Assembly (NCBI RefSeq): GCF_030384665.1
Contig: NC_083674.1
Location: forward strand, 2,046,001 to 2,110,000
Reading direction: 5' to 3'
DNA length: 64,000 nt
DNA from: Lodderomyces elongisporus
Lineage: Eukaryota; Ascomycota; Pichiomycetes; Serinales; Debaryomycetaceae
In this document: one piece after another, positions 23,498 to 33,252 of the stretch
How the letters are laid out: every line of letters starts with the position of its first letter
Position numbering within the stretch: position 1 is the first letter of the stretch
The notes under the pieces: generated by a model
What the model was told of the DNA's origin: nothing
The model's database searches: none
Seen by the model: the letters and a program-made list of their open reading frames with translations, nothing else
Program-made: the position numbers and the translations under genes

Positions 23498-23901
23498 ATG
23501 GTATGTTTGTCAACTTCAGCATCTACTCTTTCAATATACTCTACCCTAGTTCAATGTTTATTAGTCACATTGCTTCTCTCTGATCCAGCCAGTTCAATGT
23601 TTTCTTTTCCCTTTTCCCTTTTCCCTTTTCCCTTTTTTGTTTTTTGTTTTCTTTTTTTTTTTTTTTAGTTCTTTTATTGTTTTTATCCATCATACTAACT
23701 ATAACTTAGGCATTACAAACTCCCAAACAAAAAGCAGCTAATGCAAAGTTTGAAAAGAAAGTCACCAAGTCATGGGGTAAGCCAAAGCCAGCTTACGACA
23801 AGGAAAAGAACAAGTACCCGGTAAGCAAGAACTGGTTATTTGTCTTGTTGTTTTTGGTATGTGGAGGCGCTGTTCTTGAGTTGATCAGATTGATCTTTTA
23901 A
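23498..23901 (+). CDS. YSY6: Ysy6/RAMP4 (SERP1) small ER membrane protein, spliced
   Basis: Tail-anchored stress-associated ER protein of the Ysy6/RAMP4 family, which associates with the translocon. The first exon is only the ATG (23498-23500). The 209-base intron 23501-23709 has a GTATGT donor, TACTAAC at 23693-23699 and a TTAG acceptor. Exon 2 is 23710-23901. The spliced product is 64 residues, against 65 in yeast Ysy6, and shares the N-terminal pattern ALQTPKQKAANAKFEKK. A Lys-rich middle precedes one C-terminal membrane helix (WLFVLLFLVCGGAVLELIRL). The sequence is too short and too interrupted to appear as a long open frame. It is convergent with the yapsin gene. The identification rests on motif order, length and the anchor. 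Confidence 0.92.
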
Positions 23902-25233
23902 ACAACCAAAGTCTTGTGTTTTGTTACGTTATGTTGTGTTATTTACTTTGCTTTACTTTCCTTTGTTTTTTATTTTTTTTTTCATTTTGTTCTTCGAATA
24001 AAGTTGACTATTATCAAAGAAAAAAAGAAAAAAAATGGCCAAGTACTCAAAACGATTACAATTTTTGAAATTATATAACAGGAGGAGCAATAGATCAAAA
24101 ACACAGATGCAATTTGACCAGAAAGTAGCGAAAACAGAATTTACAAGGAAGGAAGGAAGGAAGGAAGGAAAGAGCAAAAAAAAAAACTAGTGGCAAAACC
24201 CTAGGCTGATAAAACTTGTATTATGCAAAAGGACATCAACAGTTGAAATGATTTACCAGTGACGAATGACAAAAAAAGGAGCGGATTTGTATACCAAAAG
24301 ATTAATTTTGAACACAATCAAAGAAACAAGATGTGAGTTTGCAAAATATTTGTAAAGGAACATAAAACGAAAAATACAAAAATACAAAATACAATAATAC
24401 AAAATACAAAAAAAAACAACAGAAAAATAAGAAAAAAAAAATGAAGGAAATAAAAAATTACTTGTACTATTAGATAGAGGAAGGAGTATTCCTCAAAATA
24501 TACCTCTCAAGGATCTTGACGGTCACTTGGAGGCTTATCAATATAACGATTTAGATTTGAATAAGTTTGCCAAACTCTTTTTTTTTGACATTTCCACTTT
24601 TATTTTTTATATATATATAGGTCAACTCTTGTCAAAAAAGCTAAGAGCAAAAAACGGCAAATAAAAATGGCTACTTAGAAAACCAAAGAACAAGCAAACT
24701 TCTAATCACGTGACGTATCAACGGTTTTTGATAATTATATAAATATACATTATTGCAACAAGGTACACCTTTCCCTACTGCCTGTATTGAAAATATTTGC
24801 CAAAATCCTGAAACAAGAATATAAAAAAAAAAGAAGAAGAAGAAGAATGTAATAAAAAATAATGATTAAAAGATCTTTGTTACAGAACTATAACCCCCCC
24901 CCCTTCTCCTTCTACCCATTTCAATAAATCAACTTTGATAGGATTCAAACAAACTTGTTTTCAATAGATTTTCATAAAAACAGTTTTTTTTTTTTTTTTT
25001 CAAAAAAAAACTGTGTTCAAAAGAAAAAGAAAAAAAAAAATGAAAATGAAATTGCATGAAAGAATAGTTAGCTTTAAAGATTGCACAATATTTCGACTAT
25101 TCCATTCGTTAGTCTACATCGTAGAGTGTTACAAGTTATTCATACCCAAAAAAATAATAATATAATATTTATTTATATACATATATCTATATATAAATAT
25201 GTAAACAACAATCAAAACAAAGATGAAGAATCT
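23902..25233. other. Intergenic between convergent YSY6 and yapsin genes
   Basis: About 1.3 kb of 3' flanking DNA. It contains a GGAA repeat at 24146-24170, AATACAAA repeats near 24370-24405, a palindromic TCACGTGA at 24706-24713, a C run near 24894-24903 and T/A homopolymers near 24985-25040. No gene is recognised. Confidence 0.5.
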
Positions 25234-27189
25234 CTACAACATAAAGAATAGGGCTGCTAATAAGCCCATTGCCATTCCTGAAACCGATGCTCTCGAACTA
25301 GAACTTATATTTTTTTTGTTTGACGAAGAACTGTCTGAGCTGCTGCTGCCACTACTACTACTACCACCACTAAGGCTTGATGAGTTATGTCCGCCAGATA
25401 AAGGAACGTTACTGGTGATAACCTCGACATCCTCACTATTAGTGTAGTAGGCTTGTGCCAAGCTAATTTCGTAATTCTCCAAATCGTAAACAATGTAAGC
25501 GGATCTCAAGATATTGTCACCAAACAAAATGTATGAAGAAGAAGAGCTTTGCTCAAATAATCCCAAGTAGCATTGTGAGCGTGTTGCTTGCAAAACCAAA
25601 TCTGAAATGGGGACTCTTATAGTGACATTACCGAAATCCAAGTCCAATGTATTGTCGGAGTCGAGATAGTCGCAACTGACGATATAAACACCACTTGAAC
25701 TTGAGTATCTACCACTCAATTGTTTTGCAATAGATTCAATTTCACTGGAGCGGATGTAGGATAATGTTGAACCTGAGTCAAGAACAACTCCTATGGATTC
25801 GTCCAGTATACTAGTGGAGTCACCACTGCTATTAAATGAGATTCCTTGCAATTCGACTTCAAATCTAACAGGAACTGAGATTTGCTGGTAGGTACGCAAC
25901 ATTGGTAAAGAAACCAAGGACCCTTCGTATTTGGCATGGTCCACAGCGCCAAATAAAACGCTTCCTGTCGAGTCGGATTGTTGGGCCAAGTACAAAGAGA
26001 AAACAACGCGGTCAATAACACCAGCATTCTTGAGTTTTATGGGGAAATTCTCATAAGTGTATCCATATTGGGTTGTGGTTTCCAACATTGGCAATCCAAG
26101 CCCAAACACACCAACATCTGAAGAGGTCTCGTTTGCCACGGCAAAAGAAACATTGTTGACTGAGACATCTCCAATCTCAACCGTATCCATACCCCAAACA
26201 CCCAAGGCATGTGTACCGTCGGCGTATTGGATCAAAAAGGCATCAGTATTGTTTTGGATCCACGTGTCAGAGTTTTCAGTATTGAACGACCCGTAAGAAG
26301 TACAAGTGTTGGACCCACCGCTTCCTCCCGATGAGCCAGCACTGCTGCTGCTGCTGCCGCCACTGCCACCACTACCACCACCAATTCCACCACCGCCACC
26401 TCCGTCTGGTAACAATGAAGCGTAGGATGAAGGGATTGCAGTTCCCGTGTAGTATATGGTTGTGTAGTATTCACCATTGGAGTCTTTTACAACCTTGGTT
26501 GGAGTTGTACTCTTTTTCTTTATTGTTGTAGCAGCAGCTGCAGCTACAACTTGGTCCTTCTCTTTATCTTTTTCGTTGTCATTCTCTTCTGCTCTCTTTT
26601 GTACTTCATCTAATTCATCCTCTGAGGGCAATGTGACTCCGGTTCCAAAGTTGAACACATTCTTTGGTTGTCTTTTTTGAACTTGGTTTGCTTCTTCTTC
26701 TTCTTCTTCATCTTCCAAAGACAATTTGATACCAGTTCCGAGATTGAATACGTTTTTGGCGTCTCTCTTCTTCTTCTTCTTTTTGCTGCTGCTGCTGCTG
26801 CTGCTCAGGGATGAAATGCAATTTAAATCATGCGACATGACCCACAAGTCAGATGAGCCAGTATCAACAAGTACCTGGTTCTTGTCTTGGTTGGATCCTA
26901 TTTTCAATTCTGCCATGTAAAAAGTTTGTTGATTCGAGAGTTCCATTTCAAACGATCCATCTGGGTCAGCTCTCTTGACCAAGCGTGGCAAAGAGTCTTG
27001 GGTGGGTGAGACATCAGAACGAGACGAGCCTCTGCGGACGTTGAAGTCCAACTTGACGAATCCATTGTTGTTGCTGTCTCTTTTGAATTGGAGTGGCGAA
27101 GTGTTGATCTCCTTGGTGATGGATGCCTCGGCTGTGTTGAAAAGGTACGGTACTGCGGCCGCAGCATATGCTGTGAATGCAATCCTCAT
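25234..27189 (-). CDS. GPI-anchored yapsin-type aspartyl protease
   Basis: Cell-surface A1 aspartyl protease of 651 residues, similar to yapsins and Candida Sap9/Sap10. It has a signal peptide (about 1-22) and a propeptide with a KR cleavage site at 72-73. The catalytic residues are D109 in [11 protein letters not shown] and D471 in VLDSGSTLSYI. Between them, after CISS, lies a large insertion (about residues 125-290). It consists of poly-Ser/poly-Lys, two acidic repeats each ending VQKR (143-173 and 174-199), a charged Glu/Lys/Asp segment and a Gly/Ser linker. Dibasic sites at 141-142, 172-173 and 198-199 suggest processing into two chains, as in other yapsins. The C-terminus is Ser-rich and ends in a hydrophobic GPI signal (ASVSGMAMGLLAALFFML). 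Substrates are unknown; in related yeasts these enzymes shed or process wall proteins. Confidence 0.94.
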   Translation of the reverse strand: MRIAFTAYAAAAVPYLFNTAEASITKEINTSPLQFKRDSNNNGFVKLDFNVRRGSSRSDVSPTQDSLPRLVKRADPDGSFEMELSNQQTFYMAELKIGSNQDKNQVLVDTGSSDLWVMSHDLNCISSLSSSSSSSKKKKKKRDAKNVFNLGTGIKLSLEDEEEEEEANQVQKRQPKNVFNFGTGVTLPSEDELDEVQKRAEENDNEKDKEKDQVVAAAAATTIKKKSTTPTKVVKDSNGEYYTTIYYTGTAIPSSYASLLPDGGGGGGIGGGSGGSGGSSSSSAGSSGGSGGSNTCTSYGSFNTENSDTWIQNNTDAFLIQYADGTHALGVWGMDTVEIGDVSVNNVSFAVANETSSDVGVFGLGLPMLETTTQYGYTYENFPIKLKNAGVIDRVVFSLYLAQQSDSTGSVLFGAVDHAKYEGSLVSLPMLRTYQQISVPVRFEVELQGISFNSSGDSTSILDESIGVVLDSGSTLSYIRSSEIESIAKQLSGRYSSSSGVYIVSCDYLDSDNTLDLDFGNVTIRVPISDLVLQATRSQCYLGLFEQSSSSSYILFGDNILRSAYIVYDLENYEISLAQAYYTNSEDVEVITSNVPLSGGHNSSSLSGGSSSSGSSSSDSSSSNKKNISSSSRASVSGMAMGLLAALFFML

Positions 27190-27262
27190 TCTAAAGAAGG
27201 CTCTTTAGCTAAAGACGTTGTTGATAAAGAAATCTAAGATCTCTAGATATGGGCGTCGCTAG

Positions 27263-27268
27263 CTTATA
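27263..27268 (-). promoter_or_regulatory. Possible TATA box of the yapsin gene
   Basis: TATAAG in the minus orientation, within TTTATAAGCT, lies 74 bases before the yapsin ATG. Position and orientation suit a core promoter element, but the region is AT-rich, so chance occurrence is likely. Confidence 0.35.
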
Positions 27269-29734
27269 AAGTTGTGTGTAAAGCAAAAGTTTTCTGTCAA
27301 CAGATTGTTGTTTTCCTTTTTTTTTACTTTTTTTTTTTTCTATTCTATTCTATTTTATTTATTTATTTTGAATCGTCAGTAGAAGCAACAACCCAAAAAA
27401 AAATAAAAAATTAATTGGAAAAATTATATGGGAAATTGAAATTGAAAATAAAAAAAATAGTAATAATAAGAATAATAATAAATATAATTATAATAATATT
27501 CACAATTGCTGCAAATGAAACGCACTGGAATTTTTAGAATCTGTTTGTATATGTTGTTTATCTATGTGAAGAATTCTGGACGTTGTTGTGGAAGCAAAGT
27601 CAAAGGTACTGGCTTTCTATTTTTGTTTTACAAAAATATGTTTCAATAACAAAACTATGTTTTATTGTGTTTTGTTGTTTTATGTTTTATGTTTCCTTTG
27701 ACTGGGTCAATGTATATGTACTGCTGCTAAAAATGATTTGTTGCTGATGAGAGATGCTGAACTATTATTAGCACAGTTGTATTTGCAGTTCAACAGACTG
27801 TTTCGTGTAATGTGAGTTGGTGATTCTAATTGTATTTATCAAGACAAAGGAAAGAGGATCAAGAGGATCAAGAGGAAATGGTCTATGGTATATATATATA
27901 TATATCCATGTTTCGGATATTGAGCAAAGTTCAAGCCAAGCCAAGCCAAGCAAAAAGCAAAAAGAGAGAGACAAAGAAAAAAAAAAACTGCCGGTTATAA
28001 AAATGGTAACAAGGTCAAAGGTTCAAAGGTTCAAAGACTGAAAAAAATAGAAACCCAAAGAGGCTTAGACAATACAAAAAAGGGGGTAGGAATGAAGCAG
28101 AGGTATTTTTTTTTTTTTTTTCAACAGTGTTTCAGTAGGAGATGATGGGAAAAGGAAAAAAGAAAAGAAAAAACAAAACAAAAAAGAGTTGACCTTCACC
28201 ATGAGTATTCCTTCGACTTGTAAAGTTCGTGGTGGTAAGAATAATGGATGGACCTTACATAGTCTAGACTATGACACTGGCTACTAGGATACTGGATTAT
28301 TAATTATGACAAATCAACAAAGTTCAAAACCACGCAAACAAAAAAATAAAAATTAAAAGAAAACATCGTCACTTGTCCTCTATAGTCTACTTTTTAACAT
28401 CATCAACAACAAAAAAAAAAACAAAATAAAATTTTTTTAGTTGAAAGAAATTGTTAAAAGAGTAGAAGTACAACCAAGAAAAAATAAAAAAGAAAGAAGA
28501 TGTAAGAATTAGGAATTAGGAACTTTAAAGTAAATGACCACAATGCTGTAGCTGTTGGTGTTGATGTCATTAATTGGATAGACTTTGTTTAATTGCTGAT
28601 TTGAATGAAACCAGAAAAAATAAAATACTTGAAACTAACAAAAAAAACAAATTGACTAACTAACTACATTTACCTTTTCTGCTAAAGTCATTGAAACATT
28701 TGAAGTTAGTACTAGTGACTAACTTTGTATATGTTTGATCTAACGTTAACCCCCCTCGTCCTCCCCCCCTCCCCTGCTGCCGATGGCTCTATTCTTTCCG
28801 ATCTTCTTTTGCAATGCTGATTCCCTTGTTACATTTTTCATTTTTTTTATTTTTTTTATTTTTTTTCTGCGCACCATGACACATCAATTGCTGTGCCTCA
28901 ATTTTTTTTATTTTTATTTTTTATTTTTATTTTTATTTTTATTTTTGTGATTGGTAATCTCTCCGCATGAAATACTTTTGATGGAGACAACGATAGTAGG
29001 ACTTTCGGAGCTATTATACTTTGACCAACCACCCTTCATTCACAATCTCATCTTTCTTTCTTATAATGAGTTTCATCTACAAGATAATGATCTTCATTGA
29101 GTGATTTGCTACGATAGACTACACTAGGTTATAATAACTATACACACACACACACGTATATACATATATACTCACGGAAAGAACAAGGAGAAAAGTTAGC
29201 TTGGGAGAATACCACATGTCCTATTCCGCGTATTAAAAATAAATACAGGGGCTGTGCTTCACTGCATCTTCTATGGCTATCTTCATTTACCCATACAACA
29301 CCAAGCAGAAATTTATAACCAGTCTCATTAGTCCACTTCCAAAAGTATATCGTTATTACTCTCAAACAATCTCTTAATTACACTTTTCAATTTTGCAATC
29401 CACCCAAACCTTGCTCTTTAGTAAAGTGATTGGCACCCAAAAAAGAGCATCTTAAAGACCACTCAACGAAAGAGGAAAATGAGTTCAAAATTATCAATAA
29501 CCTTACCTTCTGTATACAGCCATGACGTCATACTTTTGTTTCGTAATCATCATTGAGCCAAGTTTCTATTTCTTTTAATTTTTTATTTTTTTGTTTTGAC
29601 TTTTCTGTTCTGTTCTGTTCGCCTCACGTGCCCATTGTAGAAGAAGAGAAATCTACCATTATGTGAATCTTTTGCAACAGAAATACAAAACTTTGGTTGC
29701 AAAAACACGAGGACCATCATATATAAAAATGAAA

Positions 29735-29808
29735 ACACAACACAACACAGCACAACATAGCACAACACAACACAATACAGCACAACATAGCACAACACAA
29801 CACAACAG
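29735..29808. repeat. ACACA-type pentamer array with 25-30 base higher-order unit
   Basis: CACAA pentamers interrupted by CAGCACAACATAG blocks recur with a higher-order period of 25 to 30 bases. The array sits about 150-220 bases upstream of the Rec114-like ATG. Confidence 0.75.
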
Positions 29809-29958
29809 AACATTCATTTTATTCAACACCCATTTGAACTCTAAGACAGTACACCTACACGTATACACTTTATCTTAGTGCTCGAACAAGCAAGCAAACC
29901 AGAAAGAGAAAGGGAGTAACTGACCAGCTTTTATAAAAAACAAAAAAGAATAAACAGT

Positions 29959-31509
29959 ATGCCAATAGTAAACCAAGTACATTTGTTCAATATAAACAAA
30001 TACTCAACATTTAGGAATAATACGTGGATTCATTACCCACAACGCACTGAACTCACACTTTGTATTATCAACAAATGCGAGGAAGAAGAGAACAGCAACA
30101 GCAACAGCAGTAGTAGTCGTGGTAGTCGTGGTAGTAGTAGTAGTATGTGCACTGAAGTCAATATACAATGGAAAGGGTCTCGTTTGGACAGCCATGAGTT
30201 GTTTCTTAATGCTAAAGTAACCACATCCATTTTAAAGAAAGCACCATGTATTGGAATAAAACAAGCAAATGGTAATGGCAAAATATTGTTTCGCTTCCAA
30301 ATCAGTCTTGAAAGCGATGGTGAATATGACCGGTGTTGTCAAATACTCGAAGGTTTACGATTATCTAGCAGAAAAAGTGAAAAGCAACCATGTTTAGAAA
30401 CAAATTGCAGCACACCAGAATCTTTGTTTTCGCAGCAACTTTCTCTGCAACTGCAAAATGCTGTGGTAAATATTCCTTCTCAAGTAGAGCAATCTGTCCA
30501 GAAACATTCTTTGTCTTTGGAACAAAATACACAGAATGATTCAATTCCAAAGCATGGTAAAAAGCAATTGACGCAAGAGACACACAATAGCCTGCAAGTA
30601 CAGCACCAATCAGATATGGTACATCAAGCAATGGTTAACAACGTTGACAACCAGAACAATATTACAACTCACCTACCAAAGTCGCCACAATATCCCACTC
30701 CAACAAATGATTTTGTTTTTTCCCAAAATCAAATGCATAACACCTCACTTATATCGCCATTGTACCCAGGTCCAAAAATATACAATCATCTTATTGAGCA
30801 GCAACAGCACCAACAGCACCAACAGCACCAGCACCAGCAACAACAACCCACATTTTTCAATATTCAGAATCCGCCAAAATATTCCAATACCTCAAACAGT
30901 CCAATGACTAGTCAAATAATTCCTCATACTTCTATGCAACAATATCAGTATCCCTTCTCGCTATATCCTACTATTCCTCCACCACTACAGCAAATACCAC
31001 CTTCACCAAAACCACCGCCCCCACCACCGCCAAAAACAGCAAAACTGCATTATCTGCAAACTGATACACATCTTTATCATTCATATCCAGTTTCTGCAAA
31101 CTTTTATCCTCGTATTCCTCATGAGACTAATTCACAATCAAGTCTTCAAAATTTAAACCTACAAAATACCTCAAGGCCAAAGCCAATGTCAATGCCAACG
31201 CTACACATTGACCACACACCTATACCTTCTTCTACCACCCAGCAAACAGACACAGGTCTTCAAATTAATCACCAGTCAAAGTCAAGTCTTCCCAATTCCA
31301 TTTTAGATCAAAAGAATGGTACGAATTCAATTCGCGAGTCTACCACTGAGAGTTGTCAGCTTGCACCAAAGCAGTCTACATGGCACAACCTCGAGGAGTA
31401 CAAGTTGATGACAGATAGTGAGTTGAGAGCAGCCATTCACAAAAAATGTCAGCTGAAGGAGTTTCGCGACTTTGTCAAGAGATTGGATCGCATTATAGAA
31501 AAGTTTTGA
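29959..31509 (+). CDS. Rec114-like meiotic recombination protein candidate
   Basis: A 516-residue protein in three parts. Residues 1-135 are predicted beta-rich with one closing helix. They carry GSRLDSHELFLN and ILFRFQISLES-DGEYDRCCQILEGL, which resemble the pleckstrin-like N-terminal domain of Rec114 (an FRVQF-type strand, an acidic ES pair and a Cys-containing helix before a short L..L end). Residues 45-62 are an Asn/Ser/Arg-Gly insertion. Residues 140-470 are disordered and Gln/Pro/Ser/Thr-rich, with a Q/H run and a P-run (about residue 353). The last 45 residues form helices (SELRAAIHKKCQLKEFRDFVKRLDRIIEKF), as in the C-terminal oligomerisation and Mei4-binding part of Rec114. If correct, it acts in Spo11 double-strand break formation. 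The assignment comes from remembered motif patterns, so it is moderate only; otherwise it is an unnamed low-complexity protein. Confidence 0.55.
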   Translation: MPIVNQVHLFNINKYSTFRNNTWIHYPQRTELTLCIINKCEEEENSNSNSSSSRGSRGSSSSMCTEVNIQWKGSRLDSHELFLNAKVTTSILKKAPCIGIKQANGNGKILFRFQISLESDGEYDRCCQILEGLRLSSRKSEKQPCLETNCSTPESLFSQQLSLQLQNAVVNIPSQVEQSVQKHSLSLEQNTQNDSIPKHGKKQLTQETHNSLQVQHQSDMVHQAMVNNVDNQNNITTHLPKSPQYPTPTNDFVFSQNQMHNTSLISPLYPGPKIYNHLIEQQQHQQHQQHQHQQQQPTFFNIQNPPKYSNTSNSPMTSQIIPHTSMQQYQYPFSLYPTIPPPLQQIPPSPKPPPPPPPKTAKLHYLQTDTHLYHSYPVSANFYPRIPHETNSQSSLQNLNLQNTSRPKPMSMPTLHIDHTPIPSSTTQQTDTGLQINHQSKSSLPNSILDQKNGTNSIRESTTESCQLAPKQSTWHNLEEYKLMTDSELRAAIHKKCQLKEFRDFVKRLDRIIEKF

Positions 31510-31603
31510 ACAAAAAAAAAATAGAACAAAACAAAGAAAAGAGAAAGAAGAGGAAAAAAAAGAATAAACCAAAATTAATAAAAAACTTTTATAAATGCAT
31601 GTC

Positions 31604-31675
31604 TTTTTTTCCCTTTTCCTTTTCCCTATTCCCTATTCCTTTTTTTCCCTTTTCCTTTTCCCTATTCCCTATTCC
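31604..31675. repeat. 36-base perfect tandem duplication
   Basis: Two identical 36-base units, each seven T residues followed by a 29-base CCCTTTT/CCCTATT-type block, directly adjacent (31604-31639 and 31640-31675). They lie in the 3' flank of the Rec114-like gene. Confidence 0.9.
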
Positions 31676-32297
31676 TTTTTCTCATTTTCCTCTATTTTCT
31701 TATTCTCTTATTCTTTTGACAGAGGAAACAGGTGTAACTTTGGCAATTAGTGTAACTAATACTCTCTCTCCTTTTTTTTTCTTTTCTCTTCTTCTTTTGG
31801 TTTTTTTTTGGCAGTTATGTCTTCTCCGTTATCGGTTGCGAATTTCGGCGTTGTACGCAAAAGCAAAAAAAAAAAAATAAAAAAATAAAAAAAATAAAAA
31901 AATAAAAAAATTGAGTTGCCCATACAGACGAGCCTGGTATAAGTATAAGATTTCGTGGTGTCAGTATGTTATATAAATTTGATTAACACACACGTATCAA
32001 ACTCCCCCTTTCTTTCCTTCCCTTTTCCTCTTTTGTATGATGTCCAGTACTTTTAAAATCTGAGATATAATCCTTGTTTTAAAGTAACCACCATAAGAAG
32101 TTTGAGCAAAAGTTGTATTGCGTAAAACCATACAAGATGCTAGGTATGATGACCAATCTAGGTAACCGCCGATACTCTGTTTTTTTGTTTGTGTTACGCA
32201 TAACTAAGAAATGAAAAAAAAATGAAAAAAATGAAAAAAATGAAAAAAAAAATAAATGAAAAAAATTGAAATAGGGTAGTTCTTCTACAACTAGCAG

Positions 32298-32303
32298 CAC
32301 GTG
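32298..32303. promoter_or_regulatory. CACGTG element upstream of MET13 (distal)
   Basis: A perfect CACGTG palindrome flanked by GCA/CTC, 950 bases before the MET13 ATG. CACGTG is the Cbf1 site used at yeast sulfur and methionine genes. Use here is inference. Confidence 0.35.
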
Positions 32304-32524
32304 CTCACATATAACTAACCTCGTCTCAGCCCCAAGTGATTATATATTAAAGAGTTTAAGTATGACAACGTAAATAGTGAGACTCTTTCTTGTGTCATTC
32401 TAGTATTAAATAAATGTATTTCAGATTAATATTGATCCAAAAGTATATATTTGTGTTTGTTAATAAAAGTTAGTTGTTGGATATAACTGAAAGAATAGCG
32501 ATGGTAATTGGTGGTGAGTCATAT

Positions 32525-32530
32525 CACGTG
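32525..32530. promoter_or_regulatory. CACGTG element upstream of MET13 (proximal)
   Basis: A second perfect CACGTG in the context ATATCACGTGCT, 723 bases before the MET13 ATG. TCACGTG is the preferred Cbf1 context. Two sites within 230 bases upstream of a methionine-pathway gene are suggestive. Confidence 0.4.
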
Positions 32531-33252
32531 CTCTGTGCTCTTATTTTTTTTATCCCCCCCTTCTTACCCCCCCCTCCTCCTCCTCCTACTCCTCTCCATC
32601 GTCTTCTTCTAATATCTATAATATAGGACAATGTAAATATACAAGGAACTGAATTTAAAGAGAAGTGACAGAAAGCGTTTTGGGGGAGAAGTAGAGTGAG
32701 GAAGAGGAAGAGGAAATGGAAATGAAAATGAAAATGAAAAAGTGCTTAGTGGGAAACAATAGCAAGGAAGCGGAAGGTCCATTTTTCTCTACATATATAT
32801 ATATATATATATATACATGTGCCTAGTTGCATTTTTTGTTTATTGAATTGTTACTTAGGATTAACTGGTTGACTCATTAGAACTACAGTTTACTCTTCAC
32901 TCTATTGTTATCTCTTTTTTCTTATAGCTTATGCTATTGGGAATTAAAACACAAAGACAAAGAATTTTTTTTATTCATTTTTTTTTCAGTTTTCAGTTTT
33001 CATGTGCAACCACCGCCCAACAAAAAAGCAAAAAAAAGAAAAAATAGGAAAACCAATCTCTCTTAAACTCTTGATAACTTGACAAACAACAATTGCAAAC
33101 TTTTCTAACCCTTTTTTTTTTCTTTTTATTATTATTTGTTTTTTTATTTTTTTATAATTTCTTCTTTCCTCTTTCCTCTGTCTTCTTTCATTTCTTCCTT
33201 GCTTTTTACTTTAATTTTTGTTTCTTTGAACAGGTAACTCCACTAACTAACT

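Larger units (their letters stand above)
27190..29958. other. Long divergent intergenic region
   Basis: About 2.8 kb between the divergent yapsin and Rec114-like genes. It is dominated by A/T runs, with a TA run near 27892, a C-rich tract at 28749-28775 and TTTTTATTT repeats at 28905-28955. The CRE-like palindrome TGACGTCA is at 29523-29530, CACGTG is at 29635-29640, and the AACAC repeat is at 29735-29808. Short ATG frames of ordinary composition occur (28201-28287 and 29273-29377). None is recognisable. Confidence 0.5.
31510..33252. other. Intergenic: MET13 upstream region
   Basis: About 1.7 kb. After the Rec114-like stop lie a 36-base perfect duplication (31604-31675) and poly-A-rich repeats (31865-31910 and 32215-32265). 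Two CACGTG motifs (32298 and 32525), a CTCCTC pyrimidine tract (32570-32600), GGAAAT/GAAAATG repeats near 32715-32740 and a TA run at 32795-32815 follow. A TTTCTTTGAACAG sequence near 33222-33234, just before the MET13 start, resembles a 3' splice site. A leader intron is possible but no matching donor was identified. Confidence 0.5.
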
